A DNA stretch of 64,000 bases. Origin: Boesenbergia rotunda. Its lineage: Eukaryota > Streptophyta > Magnoliopsida > Zingiberales > Zingiberaceae. The position numbers and the translations under genes were made by a program. The notes under the pieces are model-generated. The model was not told the DNA's origin and ran no database searches. It saw nothing but the letters and a program-made list of their open reading frames with translations. Shown piece by piece: positions 29,293 through 40,098 of this stretch. Within the stretch, counting starts at the first letter, position 1. Every line of letters starts with the position of its first letter. Location of the stretch: contig JAGFNQ010002589.1 of assembly GCA_024364735.1 (NCBI GenBank), forward strand, positions 124,001 through 188,000, read 5' to 3'.

Positions 29293-31774
29293 TCACTGCA
29301 AAACAATAGAAGGAGAAAACGTAACGTAAGAAAACGGGGGGAAGGCGTCTTCGGGAATGGACGCTTTGATCTGCATCGGCCTCACTGCATTGGGGGGAAG
29401 GTTTGCGGGAAGGTGGCCAGCTTCAGTCAGCTGCTGAATGGTGCCCTTTACGCCGTACAGGATCATGCCACCGGTCCGTTCAGCCACTTGGTCCAAGAAG
29501 GGGTCTGACTGAATGTAGGCCAGTCGGGCTGCTTCAATCCGGACGGACTCGCCCGACTTATAGTCCTCCAACTCCTTCTTGAGCCGAGTAAGCTCAGTAT
29601 CCTTCCGAGCGAGCTCGGTATCCTTCCCCTGGATGGTGGTCTCCCGAGCAGTCAGCTGTGCCTCCTTGTTCACTAGTTGAGATTCCAAACCTTGAAAGGC
29701 CTCTTGTTGGGCGGCCAGCTCCGTCTCTTTGTTCTTCAGAGCGAGTTGAGTCTGGTAATGAGCAGCATCCGACTCCTTCAATTTTCGTTGAAACCCCTTG
29801 GCGTCTGTTGTTTTCTTGGCCAGGTCAGAATGGGCTCGGAGGTACCGGGTCTTGAGGATCCTATTCTCGCCCTCTAAATGAGCCACCCGGTTAGATAGGC
29901 GCTCCGACTCCACAGCAGACTGGGCCATCAACCGTTGCTCTTCTTTCGAGCGGACCTCCAACTCTGATATATGAGACCTCAGCACAGTTATTTCTGAACG
30001 AAGCTTGTCTAGCCCCTCGTCGCCCGGAGGAAGGGTGCACTACGCCACCTTAGCCTCCAGGTCTCTTACTCTTCTTTCGGCCGCCCGGCGCTCCCGGGTG
30101 TTGGTGACCAGCGCTTGGCTAACTGCATGACTCAGTGCCCATTGCTGCAAAATGGCATGAAGGGCGTAAGGGTAAGCATAAACAGCCGAATGATGGGAGA
30201 AGGTACCTGAGTCATGCCCATGAAGAAGTGGTCGGCCAAGCTGACAGGATCCATCGCGAAGGACGCCGTCCATCCTTCCTCCCAGCCCGAGACCAACATG
30301 CCATGCAGATTAAGTGGCTGAGGCTGACTGTCGGAGTTAGAATAGTTGCCGAGGGCACTTGAACATCCACAGCTGACCTTGGAGGGGAATGCATGGACAG
30401 AAGGGCTTCTACGGCGTCAATGTTTGCGGTGCCTGTCGGAGGGGCCTGAGGACGCGGCGCGGTCCCCGAGGTTGATGCACCGGGTGGTACTGTTATGGAG
30501 GTAGGAGGTCGGGCTGCCGAGCGGGGTGTTGTCTGGGTCGGACCACAAGTGTCAGGTCGGGGAACAGCTGGAACAGGAGTTGAGCCCGGGGCCGGGACTC
30601 GAGGGCTGGTCATGGCTCGATCAGGTCGAGAAGGTGCTGCAACCTAATCCCCCGAGGTCGGTGTTAGAGGCGAAGGCGTACTCAAGCGAAGGACTAGTCG
30701 GCGACGCTTTCGGACCAAGCTAGTAGAAGCTGCCTGGTCCGTTTCCTCTTCTTCTTCCTCTGCCTGGGTGGATGTCCCCTCACCCGCTACCCATGTCGTC
30801 GCTCCCAAATCCCCGATCGGGAGACTCTCTCCTGGGTCGTTTGCCGCAGTTTCCGGCGGCTCGGGATCTGATGCAATGTTTACTGGTGGTACCGCCCGAG
30901 CAGCCGCTAGCTGGGCAGCCAGAGCATCCATGGCTGCTTGCTCCCGCTCCAATACGGCATCAACCCTAGCGCTATACATGACTTCGGCTGCACAAAGGAA
31001 AAAGTTTTAGTTAGCATTACAAATTTACAAATCGAATAGAGACGTACCGAGGGTGCCGGGTAGCTCCGCCGGGACTTGGCTCAGCCGGAAGAGATACAGC
31101 ATACCCTCGATCAATAGCTTGCCCGCGTGGTATCGGGCTCCCCCGAGCTTGGAGAAGGCAGACCGGTAGCCCGGATCTGAACGAAGATTCTTGGGCAGTT
31201 GAGGGTGATCGGGCAAGTTCTCTACCCACGCAGTAGGTCAGTTCGGTCGGGGGATGGATTGGATATAGAAAAAGTGAGATTTCCAGCCCTTATTAGATGA
31301 AGGGACCTTCTCTAAGAAGGCCGAGTTAATGCGAGCTTGGAAGTAGAAATTCCCGGGTTCTTGTTTCTTGAGATAGTAGAAGTAGTGAAACACCCGAGGT
31401 TCCAAAGGGATTTTATGGGCAGTGAAGATGATCACGGTGCCGCACAAGATTCGGATCGAGTTGGGAGCTAATTGAGACAAGGAAACCTGGAAGTAGCGAC
31501 AGATCTCGCGAAAGAAGGGATGTAGGGGAAAGCGCAGGCCGACCAACAGTTGATCAGAGAAGACGGTGAAATAACTTAAGGGGGGTTCGTGTGGCCGACC
31601 CCGACGGTCGGGAAGAGCCATTGCGTGGTCTTCGGGGATTAGGTAATCTATACGCAAGGTTTCTAATTGACCTAAGGTTAATGAAGAACGGGTAGTTAAA
31701 TACCATGGCTCGGGGGGCGCAGACGATTCGGCCATCAAAACGAAGTCGGAAAAGGCACAACAAAGGCTCGGCAA
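29293..31774 (-). pseudogene. Antisense spliced gene of the Tat element ('putative gypsy-type transposon' domain plus coiled coil)
   Basis: Opposite strand to pol. Predicted exons are 31774-31048, 30987-30207 and 30144-29293. Introns 31047-30988 (GTACGT..TTTGTGCAG) and 30206-30145 (GTACCT..TTTTGCAG) are 60 and 62 bases and keep the frame. Exon 1 encodes the N-terminal domain typical of 'putative gypsy-type transposon' proteins (LRIDYLIPEDHAM, FPLHPFFREICRYF, QLAPNSIRIL, GWKSHFFYI). Exon 2 has VMYSARVDAVLEREQ, an acidic and Pro-rich linker, and MDPVSLADHFFMGMTQ. Exon 3 is a long coiled coil (LEVRSKEEQ.. to ..LKKELED) with a conserved tail. Stops at 31238, 30644 and 30040 and a frameshift near 30300-30350 break it. 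Antisense ORFs are known in Tat-lineage elements. Function unknown. Confidence 0.7.
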
Positions 31775-31911
31775 AAGAAAAGGAGTACCTAAAATTGAAG
31801 TTCGCCGAAAACACTGTTCGCCGGAATCGAGAAGGTCGGGTGGCGGAGATCGGACAAAAGTCAGAGAGAAGGCAAAGGTCGGGATAAAAAGGGGTAAAAT
31901 GAGGAGTTAAG

Positions 31912-31921
31912 CCTATTTATA
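31912..31921 (-). promoter_or_regulatory. TATA box for the antisense gene
   Basis: TATAAATAGG on the - strand lies about 140 bases upstream of the first ATG (31774) and faces the antisense gene, in a place where sense transcription needs no promoter. Confidence 0.6.
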
Positions 31922-32344
31922 CCACCGGTAAAACCAGGAGGACCGTCCGATGGAGAAAAGGAAAATGGCGGGGCGGACTCCTCGCCGTCCGATCTCTGCC
32001 ATTTCCCAGACCTCGAAGCTTCGCTCGCACGTCGCAAGAGTCATGCCAGTGACGCTTCGTTACTAGAGACCTCCAGTCGAGAAATGACACGTGGCCTTGC
32101 ATTAATGGGGATTTGATGGAGGATACGACATTTAAAGAAGAAGATTAACCGTACGATGTGACGCGCGGGAAGACGAAAAAGAGGTGAGCCGACCGAGCAG
32201 GGAGCCTAGTCAGTCGGACTGAACTCCTCCTTCGACTAGACTTGAGAGGAAGGCTTGTGATCCGGGTGAATGATTTCTTAGAGGGCTCAGGGGCTCGGTC
32301 GGGTTCGATTGCCGCTCTGAACTTGTAGTAAATAGGCCGGGCCA

Positions 32345-32455
32345 AGGGTCACCCGAGGTCTGGCACTCGGGGTCGGTCACCCGAGGTCGGGACACTCGGG
32401 GTCGGACACTCGAGGTCGGGACACTCGGGGTCGGACCTCGGAGTCAGGCACTCGC
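32345..32455. repeat. Short GC-rich tandem repeat upstream of the Tat LTR promoter
   Basis: GGTCGG-ACACTCG-GGG/AGG units of about 15-20 bp are repeated five to six times with variation (GGTCGGGACACTCGGGGTCG and similar). It lies in or near the 3' LTR. No function is assigned. Confidence 0.7.
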
Positions 32456-32705
32456 GATCACGCTAGGATGGCCGAACAATTATAGGCCGTTCCTATCAAA
32501 TAGTCAGAGGACAACCCCCCCGGCATAATCATTGCCTGACAGAGCCGCCAAGAGTCAATGGGGGACAGAAGAGACAGATTAGGCAGGGTGTCAGGCGGCT
32601 GTGGCAGTCTCACAACATTAATACGGCTGTCACTATCACAATCTGTCAACTGATCCTCCCTTAATGAGATTTACCAGCCCTGACACAGCAGAGATTTACC
32701 TCTCC

Positions 32706-32716
32706 CCTATATAAAC
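32706..32716 (+). promoter_or_regulatory. TATA box of the Tat 3' LTR
   Basis: CCTATATAAACC on the + strand lies about 210 bases before the LTR end at 32920, as expected for an LTR promoter. The left end of this LTR could not be fixed. Confidence 0.55.
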
Positions 32717-34447
32717 CCCCCATATGGCTCTGTAGAAAGGATCGCTGCCATTTTGCAACCACACCACCATATTGTGAGCCTCTTTTTGGTCCGAGCCGAG
32801 TGACCTGAGTCGGACCACTACTTGAGCCCGGGTCAGACCCCCGAGCTATCGCAGACCGGGTCGTCTTGGTTAGACCGAGTCATCCGAGTGAGAACTGATC
32901 TTCGCTTGTCGACAGGATCAATTAGAAATTCAAGTTCATATGATTGATTAGAAATTCAATTTCATATGATTTTGTTATTCCAATTTCCAAATGTGCTGCA
33001 AAAGGGTTCGGGATTATACTTATTTTACTCTTCATTTGTACATGATTGCACTTTTGAAAACTCAAGGAGGTTGCATCACATCTCTTTATGCAATTGATAA
33101 AGACTTATTAAGCACATTTTGTGCTGCTCATGTTAGTAGCTTATCTTAGAAAACCAACCTTCATATTAGGCTATTCAGCTTTGGGGAGTTTAATAGGACT
33201 GTGGATAAAATTTTATTTTTTGATGAAGATTCTCCAAGTAAACTTAATAAAATAGGTGGATACAATATTTTGGTAATACTAATTGACAGAAAGAAGGATA
33301 ATATTAGGGAAAATATAATGTTGTTATGTATGGTGATATTGAACTTTCTTATGTTTGATTTTTTTTTTCTTTGATGGTTCCTCAAGATATATCACTCGAG
33401 TCCAAGAGGAAGTTAGCTAAGGTTTAAAATATCAAGCATTGCAGTCCTTATCAAAAACAATACAATTTTTTATACCTTCTTATGTTATGCCAATACGGTT
33501 TCTTATTACTTTCAAATATAAGTGTATACTAATTAAAATATTTCCATTAATTGACTTGAAAAATATCTTTCTTTTGCAAAGTAAAAATTAACTCAAGCAG
33601 ATATAAAGAAAGGACAAGAGTAAAATATAAGCTCTAACAATAAGGTCTACCTGAGTCAAAATTGTCAGCTCCTCCACGGCTTATGGCTATGAGGTCCATG
33701 TCCACTATGAGCATGACCCATTCCTATGAAGATCATGCCCGGTTATGGCTCATCCCTACGGTTTATAAAGATGTCGGACCCAACATGGGGGACTCGGGCG
33801 AATCCATAATGTTTGGAGGGGAGACAAAAGTACGGAGCTCGAGAACAACCCCAAGTAGAGTACTTTAGGGACTCGAGTACTGACTCGCATGGGGTATTCT
33901 GGAGGTGAAGTTATAGGAAGGACTTGGGTGGCTGAGTTGCATGAGGAATTCTGGATGCCGAGCTATATGGGTGACTAGGGGTGCCAAGTCGTATATGAGG
34001 CTCAAGACAGAGCTGAGTCGAGAACTGCAACTGAGCCACATGGGGTGGATCCGCTCACGTGCAGTGGAGCCATGTAGGTTAGATTGCTGGCCTGAAAGGG
34101 AATCACTATCCTAATGTGGAAGTGGATTTTTGATGCATGATTTTGGAAAGTCAATGGTAGGGATACCCAATGAACTTTGAAATGTTTTAATTGGCATTAC
34201 TTCTAAGGTATATGCCTTTTTTATGTATTTAGAAATGACGGGGCATACACGCACACTTGTAATGTCCAAGTAGAAGTACTAAGGGAAAAAAAACACTTCT
34301 TTTTTGTCTAAACGTTCGGTAATGCCACAATAAATCTTAGATTTTATGCACGAATGTATATTGATTTTCTTGGCATAATGGCCCTATAGTCGTGAGGAAT
34401 TAGAGGCAATATGGAAAGTAAAATGATAGTATTGTATATTTTGACAG

Positions 34448-35453
34448 GTGATAAACTACTTTCGTGGGAGCAAAGGATTAAAATAGCAACTGGTGCTGCT
34501 AGAGCTCTTGCATTTCTGCACACACCAGAGAACAACATCATTCATCGCGTCATCAAACCGTCCATCATCCTTCTTGACCAGGTGTGTAAACCTTAGCCTC
34601 CTTCAACCCGGCTAATTACTTCTTGGAAAAAGGTGGCACAAATAAGATGTTTTCATTTTTCTACCTAGGAGTTCAATGTAAAGCTTTCTGGCTTGGGGTG
34701 TTCGAGGGAAGGCCCAACCGATGGAGCAACTAGGGTGTCAACTCAACTCATGGGCACGGCTGGATATGTAGACCCCCAGTATGCTATGACTGGTTCGTTA
34801 TGTTATTTTACAATCTTCTTTTTTCGGAAGATAAAACTGTGTAGCTAATTGATTGATAACACTCTTCAGCTTGATTAATAAAATCTTCAAAGTAATACCT
34901 TCTTATCCTATTGCTTATATTGATCCTTCAGTGTACACATCAAAACATCCTTTATATAAGTGAACACCTTTGGGGTATTAATTATTCAACTAGAATTATG
35001 TGATAATATCGCCTAGTTTGTTGAGTACCTAAACTTTTTTTCCTACGTATTATACATGTATATTTATAATCTTCTTGATCAGGTCATCTGGATGCAAAAG
35101 CTGATGTGTATGCATTTGGGATCATAATGCTTCAACTGCTTTCTGGTCTGAAGGTGTTTGATCGTAACCGACCACGTGGTCAACAATCCTTGCTCTCGTA
35201 CGCTCCTCGCTACATAACTGCTGAGAGAAAGTTGCGTGCATTTATGGATCCAAAACTTGGCAACCGATATCAATTGAAGCATGCTTTTAGTTTAGCGAAA
35301 CTATGTCAATTGTGTGTTGACTTGGCAGGCTCTAATCGACCACACATGCAAACTATATTGGTGGAGCTTGAGAAACTATATCGGCGGACCTTGAGAGACT
35401 ATATTGCACCGGTACAAGTTGAAGCATGCCCTGTATCTTCGCCTTCTGAATGA
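34448..35453 (+). pseudogene. Kinase-type gene, partial second copy (exons 3-5 only)
   Basis: Exons 34448-34581, 34669-34792 and 35083-35453 match the first gene with all splice sites intact, and the same HRV and LSGLG substitutions are present. Differences are one P-to-L in exon 3, none in exon 4, and S-to-N, S-to-R and F-to-L in exon 5. No N-lobe exons precede it: upstream lies the Tat gypsy LTR. If the arrangement is real, this is a truncated pseudogene. If the duplication is an assembly effect, it is the other allele of the same gene. Confidence 0.8.
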
Positions 35454-36013
35454 TTAGATGATCTTTTAGCTGTCAACCATTTAAATTCATTTCATCTATG
35501 CATCGTTGATGTAGATTTAAGCTCATACAGCAAGGAGGATTCATTAACAACTTGTAATTTCTGATTTAAGATTATGCTGCTTAGGATTGGTGTGCAAAAT
35601 TCCTAGTGATTCCTAGAATTTCCAAGTTTAAGCTGATAAAAGTAACTTATTTGGATTCTAATATTTGTGTGATGTATGTTCTATATAGGAATTTTTACTC
35701 TAAATAGGACGTGAATCTTAAACGTTGGGCTTTTAGACCATCAATTACGAGCGCTTTTCGATTTATCTTGGTGGTCGATGAAAATTTTTTATAAGACTGG
35801 ATCAGTCATCTCAGATTCGTTTGCTATCTGATCAACTTGTTATATAGGATGAATCCAAGAAAGTAACAGTAGGAAGTGCTTATCCCAGAATTGTCAACTT
35901 TTTAGCTTCCTTAGTTTCATCACTTCTCGACAGCAATAAATGAATTTTTCTAAACACTTACACAGAACCTAGTAGACATCTCAGCTTGAATTTTACTAAA
36001 TTTTATTAATAAT
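35454..36013. other. 3' flank of kinase copy 2
   Basis: Same sequence as 22184-22747 with scattered substitutions, more numerous than in the exons. No gene seen. Confidence 0.6.
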
Positions 36014-36990
36014 TGTTGGATATTTGAATCTTAAAAAGATTATATACGATTTTGTAAGAAAAAATTAATGTGTCATCAATCGATGAAAGTTACAATTGAC
36101 TAAAAATTCGAAATGTACGTTTCGCGTATATGAATCTAGATTATTAATTTGCTCAAAATCGATTACGGGTGAATGAGAAATTAAATGCTTAAAGTCAGTC
36201 CAAAATTAACATAGAAGGAAGTAAATAGGGAATAATCCTACATCTGAAAATTCTAAAGGTGTTTGCTTTCTTATATGTGTTTCTGTGTTAATGGAATTAA
36301 AAAAGAAAAATACAAGTGTTCTTTTCTTACAGGCAAGTAGGTATTCGTACTTGTGAGCCCGTCACGTGTGCAATGGGCATTTTGTTGGTGCACTTTGCAC
36401 TTCGCACATATGCATCGTCGTGAGGAGCTTAAATTTATGCTCCAAATGATGTGACATTCGGGTGACGTGTCATATGACATGGCAGTGCTTATGTGACATT
36501 AGGGTGGGGAGAGAGAGAGATATGATGTGGCAGTGCTCATGTGACATTAGGGTGGGCAGAGAGAGAGATGACTAGACTGCTAACTGGGCGAACGAATGAC
36601 AATCTTTAGATCGAAGAGGGGTGCTGGATCGCAAGTGACTCGATCTAGAGCGTTGATCGCGAAGAGTCACAATCTGACTGTTGATGATGAGACTTGATCT
36701 GAAGCGTCAGATCAAATCTAGCGGTTGAAATCAAAAAGGGATTTGAAGGGTTACAATGATCCAGATCTGGTAGCTAAGAAGGTTCGCTGGATGCTGGAAT
36801 CATTCATTCAATCATCCAAAGTTCAAAAAACATACATCTCATCTTCTATATCCAGAGTCCAAAAAACCTATGAGAAAATTCGTTAGTCTCAAAATTTGAA
36901 GTGCTCCTATTTCGAGATATCGTCGTTGTATCTTGGGAAATGAATTGTTGCTATCCGTGAGCACATGTAGCGGAGCAATATTATTTTACG
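36014..36990 (+). repeat. Element B 5' LTR, copy 2 (right end approximate)
   Basis: Begins TGTTGGATATTTGAATC and parallels 22748-23690. It contains the ATGTGACATTAGGGTGGG-type short tandem duplication near 36480-36555. Right end not determined. Confidence 0.6.
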
Positions 36991-37188
36991 GAGATAGTAT
37001 CGAATACTAGCCTCGACGATATCATATCAGTTTGCATCCTCCCCAACAGCAACCCAGCCAAGTCACAATCGTAAAACGATATTATGCAAACTGATATGAC
37101 CTTGATCAACGACGTTCCGACTACCGTTCCACATGAAGAGAAGCCGGAAAAGTTCAACGGAGTCGACTTCAAACGATGACAAGAGAAG

Positions 37189-38735
37189 ATGTTGTTCTAT
37201 CTGACAACGCTAAACCTAGTATGGTTTGTACATGAAGATCCACCAGCCACTACGGAAGGTGATTCCAACAGTAAGGCTGCATGTGATGCGTGGTCGCATG
37301 GAGATTTCCTGTGGCACAATTACGTTCTCAACGCATTGGACATCACGTTGTATAACGTGTATAGTCCGATGGAGATGACAAAATCTCTATGGGGATCACT
37401 AAAAACGAAATACAAAATCGAATACGCCGGATTGAAGAAATTCATCGTCGGTCGATTTCTGGATTTCAAGATAGTGGATTCCAAGAGCGTGACGTCTCAA
37501 GTCCAAGACATGCAATTGATACTGCATGTTCTAGATGCCGAAGGCATGAAGCTGAACAAGTCGTTTAAAGTAGCCGCGATAATCGAGAAACTCCCTCCGT
37601 TGTAGAAGGATTTCAAAAATTACCTCAAGCATAAGCAAAAGAAGATTGGACTTGAAAACCTAATCCTGAGGCTACGAATAGAGGAGGACAATCGAAAGCT
37701 ATCCAATTCTAGAGGAACGAAGCGGGTTGTCGACGAGATGTCCAACCTGGTTGAGCCGAACGCCAAGAAGCTGAAGCAATCCAAAAAGAAGGCTCAAGAC
37801 AAGAAATTCAAGGGTTCGTGCTACAACTACGAAAAGACAGGACATATGTCCAAGGATTATAGACGCCCGAAGAAACCAACCAAGAGTCAGAAGGATATTA
37901 CGAACCAGGTCGCAACTTCTGATGAGATGGAACTGGATATCACTGCAGTTGTGTTTAAAGCCAACACGGTGGTGGACAACCTGAAGTAGTGGTGGATCAA
38001 TACTAGAGCAACAGGTCATATCTATCCTGATAAGACGATGTTCTTCAATTATACTCCGATAAGTGAAAGAAAGCTTTGTATGGGCAATTCCACTACATCG
38101 CCGATTGCCAGACTCAGGAAAGTTGTCCTGAAGATGACGTCTGGGAGGAGTTAACAATCATTGATATGCTCCACGTTCCCAACATCAGGAAGAACCTAGT
38201 TTCTAGATCGACACTTGTCAAAATCGGCTTTAGACTAGTATTCCAGTCAAACAACTTTGGACTTACAAAGAATGGTGTCTTCGTAGGTAAGAGATATTTA
38301 GAACAGAGTCTGTTCAAAATGATTGTAATGAATGTACACTGTGAATTTGGGGGGTAATAAAATAAAAGCTTCAAGCTACGTTGTTGAGTGTTTTAATTTA
38401 TGACATGATCGACTTGGACATATTTATAATAATACTCTGAAACATCTCGTCAAATTAAATTTATTATCAAACGTCAATGTTGACGAAACACACAAATGTG
38501 AAGTGTGTGTGGAAGCAAAGATGACGAGACTACCTTTTCATTCAGTTGAAAGGTCAACGACTCTCCTAGAATTGATACATAGTGATCTATGTGACTTAAA
38601 GTTCGTGCAAACTAGAGGAAGCAAAAAGTATTTCATTATTTTTATCGATAACTGCATGAGGTTATGTTATGTCTTTCTTTTAAGAAGTAAAAATGAAGCC
38701 TTAGAGACCTTCAGAATGTATAAAACAGAAGTTGA
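37189..38735 (+). pseudogene. Element B Gag and early Pol, copy 2
   Basis: Same product as 23914-25427. There is a stop at 37603-37605 where copy 1 has Trp (PPSW), another at 37987-37989 (LK-stop-WWINTRA), and a shift before the segment resuming at 38076. The zinc knuckle is degenerate (CYNYEKTGHMSKDYR lacks two Cys), and the protease site reads NTRATGHI. The integrase start (CVEAKM, IHSDLCD, FIDNCMR) runs to the insertion point of element C at 38735 and resumes at 48892. Confidence 0.87.
38731..38735. repeat. Left TSD of element C (GTTGA)
   Basis: GTTGA recurs at 48892-48896 directly after the right LTR of element C. B's integrase sequence continues across the pair. Confidence 0.93.
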
Positions 38736-39733
38736 TGTTGGATAGAGAGAAACGATAGAGGGGGGTGAATGTCGTAAAACGTTCGGATTAGAGTTAGAGA
38801 AATTACGCAGCGGAAGAAATAAACAATCAACACGAACACAAGATCTTTTACTTGGTTTGGAGTCGCGGTCGGCTCATACTCCAAGGCCCACGGTCGTTGA
38901 CCGTTTACTGCGGGCAATTCTATATGTGCGCAAAATCAGTTTACAAAATGTATTACAAGAATAGTACAGTAAACTTAAACGTAGCTCTTCGTTACCGACG
39001 TTCGGTGTAGATCGTATTTTCGGAGTAGAGGGACGTCGTCGGCGCTTGTAACTCAAGTCGGGAGGTTTCCGGAGCAGAGCGGGGGAGTAGAAGAGCGTGA
39101 ATGCGTTGGAAGAATTGTTGTTTGAAGCCTTGGGGTCGAGGGCCTTTTTATAGCCCCTGGGGGCGCCCGGAACGTCGGGGGCGCCCCTCCACGTGTCATC
39201 TGATTCGAGCTCCTCTCGGTTAGCTCTGATCCCTTTAAACTCGGGATCAGAGTTTGACGGGGGCGCCCGGGTTGACTCGATCCGCTGGCTTCTCGCTGGC
39301 TTGAAGTTGATCCACTTCGTTAGCTTGAGCTTGGGGTGCCCGGACCATCCGGGGCGCCCGGGAGCACGGGGGTGCCCCGCCCATGAGCTGTCGTAGTGTA
39401 ATTTTGCTCCACTTCTTTTGTGTTCACCTTGGGGGCGCCCGGGACACTCCAGGCGCCCTACTCAGCTTCTGCCTCACTCCTTTGAGGCTCTTTGAGCTGC
39501 AGACACTCGTTCCTTCGGTCCTGTATCCAGGGTTAGTCCAAAATAACATAGAGCAATTATATGTTAGTTTTTATACAGCCTTAGTTGTCTTGGTTCTGAC
39601 TTTGGGTCTCCAAAATGGAGCCCTAGGTCGAACCGACGCCTACTGTTTCTTTCAAGGGGAATGCGTCCTCACCTACTCCTCTCGGGAGAATTTACCTGAT
39701 GCCAACCGGCTCCTCCGGTTGGACTTTTGCCCA

Positions 39734-40080
39734 GCAGTCCTTCGCCAGGTGCCTAGCTGTCCTTCGCCAGGTCTTCAGGACCAAGCTTCCCTTCGCCAGG
39801 TGCCTAGCTGTCCTTCGCCAGGTCTTCAGTACCAAGCTTCCCTTCGCCTGGTGCCTAGCAGTCCTTCGCTAGGTCTTTGTACCCTGACATTCCTTCGCCA
39901 GGTGCCTAGTAGTCCTTCGCTAGGGCTTTGTACCCTGGCATTCCTTCGCCAGGTGCCTAGCAGTCCTTCGCTAGGGCTTTGTGTCCTGGCATTCCTTCGC
40001 CAGGTGCCTAACAGCCCTTCGCTAGGACTTTGTTTCCTGTCAATCCTTCGCCAGGTGCCTAGCAGCCCTTCGCTAGGACT
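39734..40080. repeat. Hairpin-unit array in the C 3' LTR
   Basis: Alternating units CCTAGC-AGTCCTTC-GCTAGG and CCTGGC-ATTCCTTC-GCCAGG, with variants, repeat every 35-45 bases. The two stem types differ by a paired base change. The long open frame on the + strand across it (39383-40159) is only a translation of this repeat. Confidence 0.88.
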
Positions 40081-40098
40081 TTGTTTCTGCACACTTAA

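Larger units (their letters stand above)
25429..32920 (+). mobile_element. Tat-lineage Ty3/gypsy retrotransposon, 5'-truncated
   Basis: Starts abruptly in Pol upstream of RT and contains RT, two RNase H domains and integrase (to 28484), a spacer, an antisense gene (31774-29293) and a 3' LTR ending GGATCA at 32920. The double RNase H order and an extra ORF between pol and the 3' LTR are known traits of the Tat lineage. The right flank ATTAG.. equals the undisturbed site at 19385, so the element inserted at that place in copy 2. Gag, protease and 5' LTR are missing at the N. Confidence 0.88.
32921..38703. repeat. Large duplicated block, copy 2
   Basis: Second copy of 19385-25425, starting ATTAG exactly after the Tat LTR end. 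Unlike copy 1, it continues past the shared part into the rest of element B. It lacks kinase exons 1-2, MITE-like element 1 and the GGGGTGTAA element, because the Tat element occupies the left side. Confidence 0.92.
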
